A stretch of DNA of 64,000 nt from Leifsonia sp. 71-9 (GCF_001898805.1 NZ_MKVJ01000020.1:56447-120446); one strand, 5' to 3'. Numbered from the stretch's first letter, positions 24,625-33,867 are shown. Notes: generated from the sequence alone by a model not told the origin. Program-made: numbers and translations.

Positions 24625-25425
24625 ATGCTTGACAATCCGCGCTCTCCGCGCGTCCGATCCGTTGCGAAGCTGGCGAAGCGGAACGCCCGGTCAGAGACCG
24701 GCCTCTTCCTGCTCGAAGGGCCGCAGGCCGTCGCCGAGGCGCTCGGCTTCCGCCCCGAACTCGTGGTGGAGCTCTACGCCACGCCCACCGCGCTCGAGCG
24801 CTACATGGACATCGCGCAGACCGCCGTCGAGGCGGGCGTCGATGTCGAGTTCGTGACCGAGCAGGTGCTCGAGACGATGGCCGACACGGTGACGCCGCAG
24901 GGCTTCGTCGCGGTCTGCCGGCAGTTCCCGACCTCGGTGAAGGACATCTTCGCCGACGGACCGAAGCTCGTCGCCGTGCTGGAGGAGGTCCGGGATCCGG
25001 GCAACGCCGGCACGATCATCCGGGCCGCGGACTCGGCCGGAGCGGACGCGGTCGTGCTCACCGGTCGCACGGTCGACCTCTACAACCCGAAGGTGGTCCG
25101 CTCGACCACCGGCTCGCTCTTCCACGTGCCCGTCGCGGTCGGTGCCGACCTGGCCGACGTGATCGGTCGCGCGCGGTCGGCCGGGCTCACGGTGCTCGCG
25201 GCGGACATCAAGGGGGAGGACCTGCTCGCCGCCCGCATGGACGGCCTCCTCGCCCGCCCCACGGCCTGGGTCTTCGGCAACGAGGCCCACGGGCTCGACG
25301 ACGAGCAGCTGGAGCTGGTGGACCGCGCCGTCACGGTGCCGATCTACGGCAAGGCCGAGTCGATGAACCTCGCCACGGCGGCCTCCGTCTGTCTCTACGA
25401 ATCGGCGTTCGCGCAGCGGTCCTGA
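24625..25425 (+). CDS. TrmH/SpoU-family RNA 2'-O-methyltransferase
   Basis: 266 residues. The N-terminal 90 residues form the substrate-binding (L30-like) domain, then a SPOUT knot with the three motifs: EEVRDPGNAGTIIRAADSAGA, AWVFGNEAHGL and VPIYGKAESMNLATAASVCLYE. It uses SAM to methylate a ribose in rRNA or tRNA; the position between rplT and pheS matches an rRNA methyltransferase conserved in actinobacteria. TAAGCT (24613-24618) is six bases before ATG 24625, a leaderless arrangement. Confidence 0.92.
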   Translation: MLDNPRSPRVRSVAKLAKRNARSETGLFLLEGPQAVAEALGFRPELVVELYATPTALERYMDIAQTAVEAGVDVEFVTEQVLETMADTVTPQGFVAVCRQFPTSVKDIFADGPKLVAVLEEVRDPGNAGTIIRAADSAGADAVVLTGRTVDLYNPKVVRSTTGSLFHVPVAVGADLADVIGRARSAGLTVLAADIKGEDLLAARMDGLLARPTAWVFGNEAHGLDDEQLELVDRAVTVPIYGKAESMNLATAASVCLYESAFAQRS

Positions 25426-25440
25426 CCCAGCCCTTAACCG

Positions 25441-25470
25441 TTGCGTTATATAACGCGACGATGATAGGTT
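25441..25470 (+). promoter_or_regulatory. arsR promoter with palindromic operator
   Basis: TTGCGT (25441-25446) and TAGGTT (25465-25470) are 18 bases apart, and the -10 is six bases from the ATG. Between them lies a perfect 14-bp palindrome, GCGTTATATAACGC (25443-25456), strikingly A/T-rich for this genome, in the right place for autorepression by the ArsR protein. Confidence 0.65.
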
Positions 25471-25476
25471 GCTGCC

Positions 25477-25839
25477 ATGGACGCATTGGAAGCCGTCGGG
25501 GACCCCGTCCGCCGACGTTTCGTGGAGCTGCTGGCGGCGGGTGAGCGCACCGCGGGAGAGCTCGCCGCGCTGGCCGCGGACGAGTTCGGCATCAGCCAGC
25601 CCGCGGCGTCGCGACACCTCCGCGTGCTGCGGGAGGCGGGCGTCGCCGACTCCCGGGTGAGCGGCCAGCAGCGGGTCTACACGCTCGACGGCGCCGGACT
25701 CGCCGACGCGGCCGCCTGGTTCGACGGGCTGGGCGCGTTCTGGGAGCAGCGCCTCGACGCGCTCGGCACCGAGCTCGCCCGCGGCCGCAAGCGGACCCGC
25801 CCTGATCGGCCCTCCTCCGTGCGGGCGGTCGGATCGTGA
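25477..25839 (+). CDS. ArsR-family transcriptional regulator
   Basis: 120 residues. Winged HTH: ALEAVGDPVRRRFVELLAAGERTAGELAALAADEFGISQPAASRHLRVLREAGVADSRVSGQQRVYTLD. No CxC metal-site cysteines at all, so it is not a metal sensor; this branch (SdpR/YgaV-like) typically pairs with SRPBCC genes, as it does here. The predicted mRNA is leaderless. It likely represses itself and the next gene through the palindrome at 25443-25456. GTGA overlap with the downstream gene. Confidence 0.9.
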   Translation: MDALEAVGDPVRRRFVELLAAGERTAGELAALAADEFGISQPAASRHLRVLREAGVADSRVSGQQRVYTLDGAGLADAAAWFDGLGAFWEQRLDALGTELARGRKRTRPDRPSSVRAVGS

Positions 25840-26879
25840 CGCTCTGGGGGGACATCGCGCTCGACGGCGCACGCCGCTCGGTCACCGTGGAGCGGGAGTA
25901 CCCCGCGACGCCGGCCGAGCTCTGGAGCGCCCTCACCGATCCCGCGCGCCTCGCCCGCTGGATCGGCGTCGTCAGCGGGACGCGGGCTGCGTTCCAGCTC
26001 GACATGGGCGGCCCCGGCCAGGACGCCCGGGTGTCCGGGCGCGTGCTGGCGTGCGAGCCGGGGTCCCGCCTCCTCGTCAGCTGGCGGTTCGCCGGAGCGG
26101 GGGAGACGGAGGCCGAGACCGAGCTCGAGGCGACGATCGAGCCGAGAGGGGAGGCCGCGGCCCTCCTGCGGCTGCATCATCGCCGCGTGCAGGCGGTGAC
26201 GGCCTCGGTCTACGGCGCGGGCTGGCAGGACGTGCTCACGCACCTGGCCAGGGAGCTCGGAGCGTCCGCCTCGGCCGAGGAGCACGACGGCTATCTCGGC
26301 GGTGCCGCTGACCCGGCGGCCTTCGACGCCGCGCTCGCCGACTATCGCACGGCGGAGGCCGCACTCGTCGCGGGGGAGACCGAGCGCGTCGACGGACTCT
26401 CGGGAGTGCTGCTGCGCCGGGTGCTCGACGCCCCGCGACCGGACGTGTGGGACGCCCTCACCCTCCCGGACCGGGTCGGCCGCTGGCTCTGGCCCGTGCT
26501 CGGCTGGCCGGACGATCCCGCGCGCGAGCGCCGGCTGCGGCTGGGCGACGTCATGCGCCTCGGCGACGAGAACGTGGAGGGCGGCGTGCAGGAGCTGGAG
26601 GTGCTCGACCTCGACGAGGGCCGGCTCCTCCGCCTCAGCTGGGGCACCGCGTCCGTCGCCTTCCGGCTCGACGACGGCGACGCCGGCACGACCGTCCTCA
26701 CCCTGGTGCAGGACCCGATCGAGGAGATCTTCGGCGCCGGGCGGCTGCGCTCGGCGCCGGACTTCGCGGCGGGCTGGCACACGCTGGTCGACCAGCTCAC
26801 GCTCCTGCTCGCCGGTCTGACGGTCCCTGATCCGCAGGGGCTCTGGGAGGCCGCTTATCCGGTGTACGCCGACGACTAG
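25836..26879 (+). CDS. Tandem SRPBCC (AHSA1-like) protein
   Basis: 347 residues made of two related domains: residues about 15-125 (VTVEREYPATPAELWSALTDPARLARWIG) and about 190-330 (LLRRVLDAPRPDVWDALTLPDRVGRWLWPVLG). Both open with the strand-helix and the W-x-A-L-T-x-P pattern of AHSA1/SRPBCC lipid-binding folds. Double-domain versions are less common than single ones. Encoded in an ArsR-SRPBCC couple whose physiological ligand is generally unknown. Starts at GTG 25836, overlapping the arsR stop by four bases. Confidence 0.85.
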   Translation: MTLWGDIALDGARRSVTVEREYPATPAELWSALTDPARLARWIGVVSGTRAAFQLDMGGPGQDARVSGRVLACEPGSRLLVSWRFAGAGETEAETELEATIEPRGEAAALLRLHHRRVQAVTASVYGAGWQDVLTHLARELGASASAEEHDGYLGGAADPAAFDAALADYRTAEAALVAGETERVDGLSGVLLRRVLDAPRPDVWDALTLPDRVGRWLWPVLGWPDDPARERRLRLGDVMRLGDENVEGGVQELEVLDLDEGRLLRLSWGTASVAFRLDDGDAGTTVLTLVQDPIEEIFGAGRLRSAPDFAAGWHTLVDQLTLLLAGLTVPDPQGLWEAAYPVYADD

Positions 26880-26890
26880 ACTGAGGAACC

Positions 26891-27931
26891 GTGTCTGAAA
26901 CCACCGAAATCACCGAAGGCTCGGTCGAAGCGGCGGTCGAGGCGGCGCTCGCCGCGATCGACGCCGCGGGCGACTCGGCCGCGCTCAAGGCCGTGCGGCA
27001 CGAGCACACCGCGGAGGGCTCGCCGCTCGCGCGCCTGAACGCGAGCATCCGCTCCCTGCCCGGCGACCAGAAGGCCGCGGCGGGCAAGCTCGTCGGCGGC
27101 GCCCGCGCCCGCGTCGGCCAGGCGTTCGCCGCCAAGGAGCAGGCGATCGCCGCCCAGGAGGAGGCCGCAGCGCTGGCCGCCGAGACGGTCGACGTCACCG
27201 CCCTCGCTTCCCGCTGGACCCCCGGCGCCCGGCACCCGCTGTCCCTCCTGCAGGAGCGCATCGCCGACAGCTTCGTCGGCATGGGCTGGGAGGTCGCGGA
27301 GGGGCCGGAGCTCGAGAGCGAGTGGTACAACTTCGACGCGCTGAACTTCGACGCCGACCACCCGGCGCGCGCGATGCAGGACACCTTCTTCGCCGCGCCC
27401 ACCGACTCGCACCTCGTGCTGCGCACCCACACCTCCCCGGTGCAGCTGCGCGCCCTGCTCGGCAACGAGCTGCCCGTCTACCGGATCGCGCCCGGGCGCG
27501 TGTTCCGCACCGACGAGTTCGACGCCACCCACCTGCCGGTCTTCACCCAGACCGAGGGCATCGCCGTCGACAAGGGCCTGACGATGGCGCACCTGCGCGG
27601 CACCCTCGACCACTTCGTCAAGACGCTGTTCGGCGACGAGGCGAAGGTGCGCCTGCGCCCGAACTACTTCCCCTTCACCGAGCCGAGCGCCGAGCTCGAC
27701 CTGTGGCACCCGACCTTCAAGGGCGGCGCGCGCTGGATCGAGTGGGGCGGCTGCGGCATGGTCAACCCGAACGTGCTCCGCTCCGCGGGCATCGACCCCG
27801 ACGTCTACTCGGGCTTCGCGTTCGGTGTGGGCGTCGAGCGGGCGCTGATGTTCCGCAACGACGTGAAAGACATGCGCGACATGGCCGAGGGCGATGTCCG
27901 CTTCTCCCAGCAGTTCGGAATGGTGGTCTGA
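26891..27931 (+). CDS. pheS: Phenylalanine-tRNA ligase alpha subunit
   Basis: 346 residues. An N-terminal coiled-coil arm (about 1-95) is followed by the class II catalytic core with motif 2 (FRTDEFDATHLPVFTQTEG) and motif 3 (FAFGVGVERALMFR). LWHPTFKGGARWIEWGGCGMVNP is the family-specific segment. Forms an alpha2beta2 enzyme with PheT. GTG 26891 follows a TAGACT (26877-26882) eight bases upstream that includes the stop codon of the previous gene. Its TGA overlaps the pheT ATG by one base. Confidence 0.97.
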   Translation: MSETTEITEGSVEAAVEAALAAIDAAGDSAALKAVRHEHTAEGSPLARLNASIRSLPGDQKAAAGKLVGGARARVGQAFAAKEQAIAAQEEAAALAAETVDVTALASRWTPGARHPLSLLQERIADSFVGMGWEVAEGPELESEWYNFDALNFDADHPARAMQDTFFAAPTDSHLVLRTHTSPVQLRALLGNELPVYRIAPGRVFRTDEFDATHLPVFTQTEGIAVDKGLTMAHLRGTLDHFVKTLFGDEAKVRLRPNYFPFTEPSAELDLWHPTFKGGARWIEWGGCGMVNPNVLRSAGIDPDVYSGFAFGVGVERALMFRNDVKDMRDMAEGDVRFSQQFGMVV

Positions 27932-30474
27932 TGCGCGTCCCCCTGAGTTGGCTCGGCGAGTACGTCGACCTCGAGCCCGGAACGACCGCGGAGGAGGTGC
28001 ACGCCGCCCTCGTCGCCGTCGGGCTCGAGGAGGAGGACATCCACACCTTCGAGATCTCCGGACCGGTTGTCGTCGGTGAGGTGCTCGACTTCGTCGAGGA
28101 GCCGCAGAGCAACGGGAAGACGATCCGTTGGTGCCAGGTGCGCGTCGCCCCCGAGGGGCAGACGGCGGCCGACGGCGGCGAGGACGTGCGCGGCATCGTC
28201 TGCGGCGCGAGCAACTTCCTGCGCGGCGACAAGGTCGTGGTGACCCTGCCCGGCTCGGTGCTGCCCGGCCCGTTCCCGATCGCGGCCCGCAAGACCTACG
28301 GTCACGTGTCGGACGGCATGATCGCCTCGACCCGCGAGCTCGGCCTCGGCGACGACCACGCCGGCATCCTGCGCCTCGTCACCATGGGCCTCGACCCGGA
28401 GGTCGGGACCGACGCGATCTCGCTGCTCGGCCTGGACGACACGGCCGTGGAGGTCAACGTCACCCCCGACCGCGGCTACGCGTTCTCGATCCGCGGCATC
28501 GCCCGAGAGTACTCGCACGCGACGGGAGCGGCCTTCCGCGACCCGGCCGACGCCGTCACGGTCGCCCCGGCGGCCGAGCACGCGCGCGGCTTCTCGGTCG
28601 CGATCGACGACCGCGCGCCCATCCGTGGGCGCATCGGCTCCAGCGTGTTCGTCACCCGTGTCGTGCGCGACGTGGACGGCAGCCGCCCGACGCCGCCGTG
28701 GATGGTGTCGCGCCTCAAGCTCGCCGGCATCCGCTCGATCTCGCTCATCGTCGACATCACGAACTACGTGATGCTGGAGCTCGGCCAGCCGATCCACGGC
28801 TACGACCTCGACAAGGTGACCGGCGGTCTCGTCGTGCGCCGGGCGCACCCGGGGGAGACCCTGGTCACGCTCGACGAGCAGGCGCGCGCGCTGCACGTCG
28901 AGGACCTCCTGATCACCGACGACTCCGGCGCCATCGGCCTCGCGGGCGTGATGGGCGGCGCCTCCACCGAGATCGGGGAGGGCACCACCAACGTCCTGAT
29001 CGAGGCCGCGAACTTCGACCCGGTGTCGATCGCCCGCACCGCCCGCCGGCACAAGCTGCCGAGCGAGGCGTCCAAGCGCTTCGAGCGCGGGGTCGACCCG
29101 CGCGTCGCCGTGGCGGCCGCGGCGCGCGTCGTGCAGCTGCTCGAGCAGCTCGCCGGCGGCCACGCCGACGAGCTCGGCTCGCTGCACGACGCCGCGACCG
29201 ACGCGGAGGCGATCCGCCTCCCTGACGGCTACATCGCCGGCCTGATCGGCGTGGAGTTCACCGCGGACGAGGTGCGCGGGGCGCTCGCCGAGATCGGCGG
29301 AGCGGTCTCCGAGACCGCCGGTGCGCTCCTCGTCGTTCCGCCGAGCTGGCGGCCCGACCTGCTCGACAAGTCGGACCTCGCGGAGGAGGTCGCCCGCATC
29401 GTCGGGTACGACCGCATCCCCTCGGTGCTGCCGGTCGCGCCTCCCGGGCGCGGGCTCAGCCGCGAGCAGAAGCTCCGCCGCGGCGTCGCGCAGATCCTCG
29501 CGGACAACGGCGCCACCGAGGTGCTCGCCTTCCCGTTCGTGAGCGAGAAGCAGAACGACCTCTTCGGCTCGCCCGAGGCCGGCGGCGTGCCCGCGGTCAA
29601 GCTGGCCAACGCGCTCGACGCGACCGCGCCGTACCTGCGCACGTCGCTCCTGCCTGGACTCGTGGAGGTCGCCAAGCGCAACATCGCCCGTGGCCTCGTC
29701 GACCTGTCGATCTACGAGCTCGGCACCGTGTTCCTCCCGGACGCGTCGCAGCTCGGCAGCGAGACGCTCCCGCCCGGCGCCGCGCTCCCCGACGAGGAGA
29801 CCCTCGGCGCCCTGAACGCCGGCATCCCGGCCCAGCCCCGGCATCTCGCCGGGCTGGTCGTCGGCCACACGGTCGAGAAGCAGCCCGGGCTGGAGGCGGT
29901 CGCCGCCGGCATCGCCGACGCCCTCGCCATGGTCGCGCAGACCGCTGCGGCGGTCGGCGTGCAGGTCCGCCCGGAACAGAGCAGCCACCAGGCCCTGCAC
30001 CCGGGACGCACCGCGCGGCTCCTCGCCCGCGGTCGCGACGGCGTGGAGACGGCCGTCGGCTATGCGGGAGAGCTCCTCCCCGCCCTGGCGGCCGAGCTCG
30101 ACCTGCCCCGCGTGGTCGCCGTGTTCGAACTCGACCTGGACGCGCTCATCGCCGTTTCGTCCGACGACATCGTCGCCCGTGTGATCGCCGGCTTCCCTGC
30201 CGCGACGCAGGACCTCTCCCTGGTGGTGCCCGCCGAGGTGCCCGCGGGCGAGGTGCTCGCCGCGGTGCAGGAGGGTGCGGGCGCGCTGCTCGAAGACATC
30301 CGCCTCGTCGACGACTACCGCGGCACCGGGCTGCCGGAGGGACGCAAGAGCCTGACGTTCGCCCTGCGCTTCCGCGCCGAGGACCGCACTCTCACCGCCG
30401 CCGAGGCGAGCGAGGCGAAGCTCTCCGGAGCGGCGCTCGCCGCCGAGCGGTTCGGGGCGGCCATCCGCGAATGA
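27931..30474 (+). CDS. pheT: Phenylalanine-tRNA ligase beta subunit
   Basis: 847 residues, full length. Starts at ATG 27931 (MRVPLSWLGEYVDLEPGTTAEEV), overlapping the pheS stop as TGATG; the frame stays open upstream but only as a shadow of pheS. Domains in order: tRNA-binding EMAP-like domain (about 40-165), B3/4 editing domain with the B5 fold, the catalytic-like core, and the C-terminal anticodon-binding FDX-ACB domain (FPAATQDLSLVVPAEVPAGEV..VDDYRGTGLPEGRKSLTFALRF). Followed by a strong hairpin. Confidence 0.97.
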   Translation: MRVPLSWLGEYVDLEPGTTAEEVHAALVAVGLEEEDIHTFEISGPVVVGEVLDFVEEPQSNGKTIRWCQVRVAPEGQTAADGGEDVRGIVCGASNFLRGDKVVVTLPGSVLPGPFPIAARKTYGHVSDGMIASTRELGLGDDHAGILRLVTMGLDPEVGTDAISLLGLDDTAVEVNVTPDRGYAFSIRGIAREYSHATGAAFRDPADAVTVAPAAEHARGFSVAIDDRAPIRGRIGSSVFVTRVVRDVDGSRPTPPWMVSRLKLAGIRSISLIVDITNYVMLELGQPIHGYDLDKVTGGLVVRRAHPGETLVTLDEQARALHVEDLLITDDSGAIGLAGVMGGASTEIGEGTTNVLIEAANFDPVSIARTARRHKLPSEASKRFERGVDPRVAVAAAARVVQLLEQLAGGHADELGSLHDAATDAEAIRLPDGYIAGLIGVEFTADEVRGALAEIGGAVSETAGALLVVPPSWRPDLLDKSDLAEEVARIVGYDRIPSVLPVAPPGRGLSREQKLRRGVAQILADNGATEVLAFPFVSEKQNDLFGSPEAGGVPAVKLANALDATAPYLRTSLLPGLVEVAKRNIARGLVDLSIYELGTVFLPDASQLGSETLPPGAALPDEETLGALNAGIPAQPRHLAGLVVGHTVEKQPGLEAVAAGIADALAMVAQTAAAVGVQVRPEQSSHQALHPGRTARLLARGRDGVETAVGYAGELLPALAAELDLPRVVAVFELDLDALIAVSSDDIVARVIAGFPAATQDLSLVVPAEVPAGEVLAAVQEGAGALLEDIRLVDDYRGTGLPEGRKSLTFALRFRAEDRTLTAAEASEAKLSGAALAAERFGAAIRE

Positions 30475-30480
30475 CGCCGT

Positions 30481-30507
30481 GGCGCCCGCCGAGTGGCGGC
30501 GGGCGCC
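30481..30507 (+). terminator. Terminator of pheST
   Basis: Perfect 11-bp G+C stem, arms 30481-30491 and 30497-30507, loop AGTGG, seven bases after the pheT stop. The -35 region of the arg leader promoter overlaps it. Confidence 0.75.
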
Positions 30508-30517
30508 GCGGGGCCGC

Positions 30518-30523
30518 TAGGGT
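30518..30523 (+). promoter_or_regulatory. -10 element of the arg operon leader
   Basis: TAGGGT, exactly six bases before ATG 30530. The same spacing recurs at 12 other gene starts in the window and predicts transcription starting at the ATG itself. Confidence 0.6.
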
Positions 30524-30529
30524 GGACGC

Positions 30530-30616
30530 ATGCTTTCCGTCCGGTGCACCGCGAGCTCGCGTGCGGCCCTCGCCGCCCGCGCCCTGCGCCGACGCCTGCG
30601 CGACCGCCGAATCTAG
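30530..30616 (+). CDS. Arginine-rich leader peptide of the arg operon (28 aa)
   Basis: A 28-codon ORF between pheT and argC. It begins MLSVRCTASSRAALAARALR and carries nine arginines, seven of them in the last twelve residues (RALRRRLRDRRI), including two CGA codons. It has its own -10 element (TAGGGT) with leaderless spacing and ends 83 bases before argC. An Arg-rich short ORF right before arginine biosynthesis genes is what ribosome-mediated attenuation needs: slow translation when charged tRNA-Arg is scarce. Alternative stems downstream could carry the switch. The ORF and location are seen; the regulatory role is inferred. G+C-rich DNA favours Arg codons by chance, so the case rests on position, promoter and clustering. 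Confidence 0.6.
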   Translation: MLSVRCTASSRAALAARALRRRLRDRRI

Positions 30617-30625
30617 GCGGCGTTC

Positions 30626-30665
30626 GGGCGACCCTTCGTGGGTCGACGTGGGCGTCGCCGTCGCC
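30626..30665 (+). promoter_or_regulatory. Mutually exclusive hairpins between arg leader and argC
   Basis: CGACCC (30629-30634) can pair with GGGTCG (30640-30645), or the overlapping GGCGAC (30627-30632) can pair with GTCGCC (30654-30659 or 30660-30665). A third option is CGACG/CGTCG (30644-30648, 30653-30657). These shared segments give the either/or folding expected of an attenuator. A T tract is lacking, so control may be translational or factor-dependent. Confidence 0.45.
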
Positions 30666-30699
30666 GAGGCCCCTGTCGTCCACTCACTAAGGAAGTAGC

Positions 30700-31743
30700 A
30701 TGACCTTCTCGGTCGCCGTCGCCGGCGCATCCGGATACGCGGGTGGGGAGCTCCTCCGCATCCTCGCCGATCACCCGGACTTCGAGATCCGCACCGTGAC
30801 CGCGCATCAGAACGCCGGTCACCCCCTCATCGCGCACCAGCCGCACCTGCGCTCGCTGGCGCACCTCACGCTCGTCGAGTCGACGGCCGAGAACCTCTCC
30901 GGCCACGACATCGTCTTCCTCGCCCTGCCGCACGGCAAGTCGGGCGAGATCGCCGCGCAGCTGCCGGCGGAGACGCTCGTCGTCGACTGCGGCGCCGACC
31001 ACCGCCTGGAGGACCCGGCCGACTGGGCCGCCTTCTACGGCGGCGAGCACTTCGGCTCGTGGGCATACGGCGTGCCGGAGCTGCAGGTCGGTGACGGCCG
31101 CCAGCGCGAGAACATCGTCGGCGCGACGCGCATCGCCGCACCGGGATGCAACGCCAGCGCCGTCTCGCTCGCACTCGCGCCGGGCATCCACTCGGGACTG
31201 GTCGAGGAGCAGGACGTGGTCGCGGTGCTCGCGGTCGGCCCTTCGGGCGCGGGCAAGAGCCTCAAGACGATGTACCTCGCGAGCGAGATCCTCGGCTCCG
31301 CCAACCCGTACGCGGTCGGGGGCACGCACCGCCACATCCCGGAGATCCAGCAGAACCTCCGCAAGGCCGGCGCCACCGCCCCCACCGTCTCCTTCACGCC
31401 GGTGCTCGTGCCGATGTCGCGGGGCATCCTGGCGACCACGACCGCGCGGGTGAAGCCCGGCGTCACGGCCGAGCAGGTGCAGGCGACGTGGGAGGCCGCG
31501 TATGCGGACGAGCCGTTCGTGCACGTGCTGCCCGCCGGGTCCGTGCCGCGGACCGCCGACGTGCTCGGCTCGAACACCGTGCTGATCGGGGTCGCCCTGG
31601 ACGAGGCCGCGGGCCGCGTCGTGACGGTGCTCGCGATCGACAACCTCTACAAGGGGACGGCCGGCGCCGCCATCCAGTCCGCCAACATCGCCCTCGGCCT
31701 CGACGAGACGACGGGCCTCGCAGTGAATGGAGTCGCACCGTGA
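30700..31743 (+). CDS. argC: N-acetyl-gamma-glutamyl-phosphate reductase
   Basis: 347 residues. NADP-dependent third step of arginine synthesis. Rossmann start [18 protein letters not shown]; catalytic cysteine in [15 protein letters not shown] (about residue 149); [13 protein letters not shown] is the conserved His-containing substrate motif. GGAAG lies just before ATG 30700. First gene of argCJBDFH. Its TGA overlaps the argJ GTG. Confidence 0.97.
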   Translation: MTFSVAVAGASGYAGGELLRILADHPDFEIRTVTAHQNAGHPLIAHQPHLRSLAHLTLVESTAENLSGHDIVFLALPHGKSGEIAAQLPAETLVVDCGADHRLEDPADWAAFYGGEHFGSWAYGVPELQVGDGRQRENIVGATRIAAPGCNASAVSLALAPGIHSGLVEEQDVVAVLAVGPSGAGKSLKTMYLASEILGSANPYAVGGTHRHIPEIQQNLRKAGATAPTVSFTPVLVPMSRGILATTTARVKPGVTAEQVQATWEAAYADEPFVHVLPAGSVPRTADVLGSNTVLIGVALDEAAGRVVTVLAIDNLYKGTAGAAIQSANIALGLDETTGLAVNGVAP

Positions 31744-32894
31744 GCGTTACCGCAGCATCGGGATTCGCCGCCGCCGGCGTCGTCGCCGGACTCAAGTCGA
31801 GCGGCAAGCGCGACCTCGCGCTCGTGCGCAACCTCGGCCCGCTCACCGCCGCGGCCGCCGTCTTCACCACCAACCGCTGCAAGGCGAACCCGGTGCTGTG
31901 GAGCGAGCAGGTCATGACCGACGGCGTCGTGTCGGCGATCGTCCTCAACTCCGGCGGCGCCAACTGCTACACCGGCGCGCAGGGCTTCCAGACCACGCAC
32001 GCGACGGCCGAGGCCGTGGCCGAGCGGCTCGGCGTCTCCGCCGGCGACGTGCTCGTCTGCTCGACCGGCCTGATCGGCGACCAGCTCGACCTGAGCAAGC
32101 TCATCGCGGGCGTCGAGTCGGCCTCCACCGCGCTGGCGACCGACGCCGGCCTGGGCGCCGCCGAGGCCATCATGACCACCGACACCCGTCCGAAGGAGGC
32201 CGAGCACCGCGCGGCCGAGGGCTGGACGGTCGGCGGCATGGCGAAGGGCGCCGGGATGCTGGCGCCGGGCCTCGCGACCATGCTCGTGGTGCTCACCACC
32301 GACGCCGTGCTCGACTCCGAGCAGCTGGACCGCGCACTGCGCACCGCCACCCGGGTCACCTTCGACCGGCTCGACTCCGACGGCTGCATGTCCACCAACG
32401 ACACCGTCGCCCTGCTCGGCTCCGGCGCGAGCGGCGTGGTGCCCGACGAGGCGGCGTTCGCGCTCGCCCTCACCGAGGTGTGCCGCAGCCTGGCCGAGCA
32501 GCTCCAGGCCGACGCCGAGGGCGCCTCCCACGACATCGCCATCGAGGTCGTGAACGCGCACTCGGAGGACGAGGCAGTGGAGGTCGGACGCGCGGTCTCG
32601 CGCAGCAACCTCTTCAAGGCCGCGATCTTCGGCAACGACCCCAACTGGGGCCGGGTGCTCGCCGCCGTCGGCACGACCGGCGCCGCGTTCGACCCGTACG
32701 GCATCGACGTCGCGATCAACGGCGTCCAGGTCTGCACCGCGGGGGAGCCGGACCAGCCGCGCGACCTCGTGGACCTCACGCCCCGCGCCGTGCACGTGTT
32801 GATCGACCTGCACGCGGGGGCCGAGACGGCGACCATCCTGACCAACGACCTCACGCACGACTACGTGCACGAGAACAGTGCGTACGCCAGCTGA
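31740..32894 (+). CDS. argJ: Bifunctional ornithine acetyltransferase / N-acetylglutamate synthase
   Basis: 384 residues. Recycles acetyl from acetylornithine to glutamate and may also use acetyl-CoA. Self-cleavage site: [21 protein letters not shown], where the Thr after Ala becomes the N-terminal nucleophile of the beta chain. [24 protein letters not shown] and the C-terminal [15 protein letters not shown] are family hallmarks. Starts at GTG 31740 with a four-base overlap (GTGA) with argC. Confidence 0.97.
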   Translation: MSVTAASGFAAAGVVAGLKSSGKRDLALVRNLGPLTAAAAVFTTNRCKANPVLWSEQVMTDGVVSAIVLNSGGANCYTGAQGFQTTHATAEAVAERLGVSAGDVLVCSTGLIGDQLDLSKLIAGVESASTALATDAGLGAAEAIMTTDTRPKEAEHRAAEGWTVGGMAKGAGMLAPGLATMLVVLTTDAVLDSEQLDRALRTATRVTFDRLDSDGCMSTNDTVALLGSGASGVVPDEAAFALALTEVCRSLAEQLQADAEGASHDIAIEVVNAHSEDEAVEVGRAVSRSNLFKAAIFGNDPNWGRVLAAVGTTGAAFDPYGIDVAINGVQVCTAGEPDQPRDLVDLTPRAVHVLIDLHAGAETATILTNDLTHDYVHENSAYAS

Positions 32895-32895
32895 G

Positions 32896-33863
32896 ATGAC
32901 GACTCCTTCAGACATCGACCCCGCCGGCATCGACCCGGCAGCCATCGACACCGAGGCCATCGACACCGAGGCCATCGACGAGGCGGAGGACCGCTCAGCG
33001 GCGGCCGCGAAGGCCGCCACTCTGATCGAGTCCTTGCCGTGGCTCAAGCGGTTCCACGACCAGATCATCGTCATCAAGTTCGGCGGCAACGCCATGGTGA
33101 ACGAGGACCTGCAGCGCACCTTCGCCGAGGACATGGTCTACCTGCGCTACGCCGGCATCCGCCCGGTCGTGGTGCACGGCGGCGGCCCGCAGATCTCGGC
33201 GATGCTCGACCGGCTCGGCATCCACTCCGAGTTCCGCGGCGGCTACCGCGTAACCACCCCGGAGGCGATGGATGTGGTGCGCATGGTGCTCACCGGCCAG
33301 ATCAGCCGCGACATCGTCAGCAACATCAACAAGCACGGCCCGCTCGCGGCCGGCCTCTCGGGAGAGGACGCGGGCCTGTTCCAGGGTCGGCGCCGCGGAG
33401 CGGTCGTGGACGGCGAAGAGGTCGACCTCGGACTCGTCGGCGATGTGGTCGGGGTGAACCCGGAGGCCGTGCACGCGCAGATCGCGGCCGGCCGCATCCC
33501 GGTCGTCTCCTCCATCGCGCCGGACATCGACGACCCGGGGCAGGCGCTCAACGTGAACGCCGATGCCGCGGCGGCCGCGCTCGCCGTCGCCCTCGGGGCC
33601 GCGAAGCTGGTCATCCTGACCGACGTCGCGGGTCTCTACAGCGACTGGCCCGACCGCGACTCGCTGCTGTCGAAGATCGACTCCGACGACCTGCGCGAGC
33701 TGCTGCCCTCCCTCGAGTCGGGCATGATCCCGAAGATGGCGGCCTGCCTCGACGCGGTCGACGGCGGTGTCGAGAAGGCGGCCATCATCGACGGGCGCGT
33801 GCCGCACTCGATCCTGCTCGAGGTGTTCACGCAGTCCGGAATCGGAACGGAGGTGGTGCCCGC

Positions 33864-33867
<4 letters not shown>
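32896..33867 (+). CDS. argB: Acetylglutamate kinase with repeat-built N-terminal extension
   Basis: 323 residues, about 30 longer at the N-terminus than typical ArgB. The kinase proper begins at about residue 45 ([21 protein letters not shown]), with the phosphate-binding KFGGNAM, the VVHGGGPQI loop and [17 protein letters not shown]. The extension is a run of five near-identical pentads ending in A-I-D-T-E, from tandem 15-bp repeats (32911-32985). It could be a disordered tail, or translation could begin later; GTG and other starts before residue 45 lack clear ribosome-binding sites. ATG 32896 is one base after the argJ stop. Confidence 0.95.
32911..32985 (+). repeat. Five tandem 15-bp repeats inside argB
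   Basis: Units start at 32911, 32926, 32941, 32956 and 32971; units three and four (GCCATCGACACCGAG) are identical, the others differ at a few positions. They encode pentapeptides containing I-D. Copy number may vary between strains. Confidence 0.85.

Noticed and set aside
27322..30474. A 1050-codon version of pheT
   Set aside because: The first 203 codons are a shadow of pheS; ATG 27931 with TGATG overlap gives the conserved PheT N-terminus.
30493..30690. Other short frames between pheT and argC
   Set aside because: They cross the terminator, lack a -10 or ribosome-binding site, and are low-complexity; only the 30530 ORF has a placed promoter.
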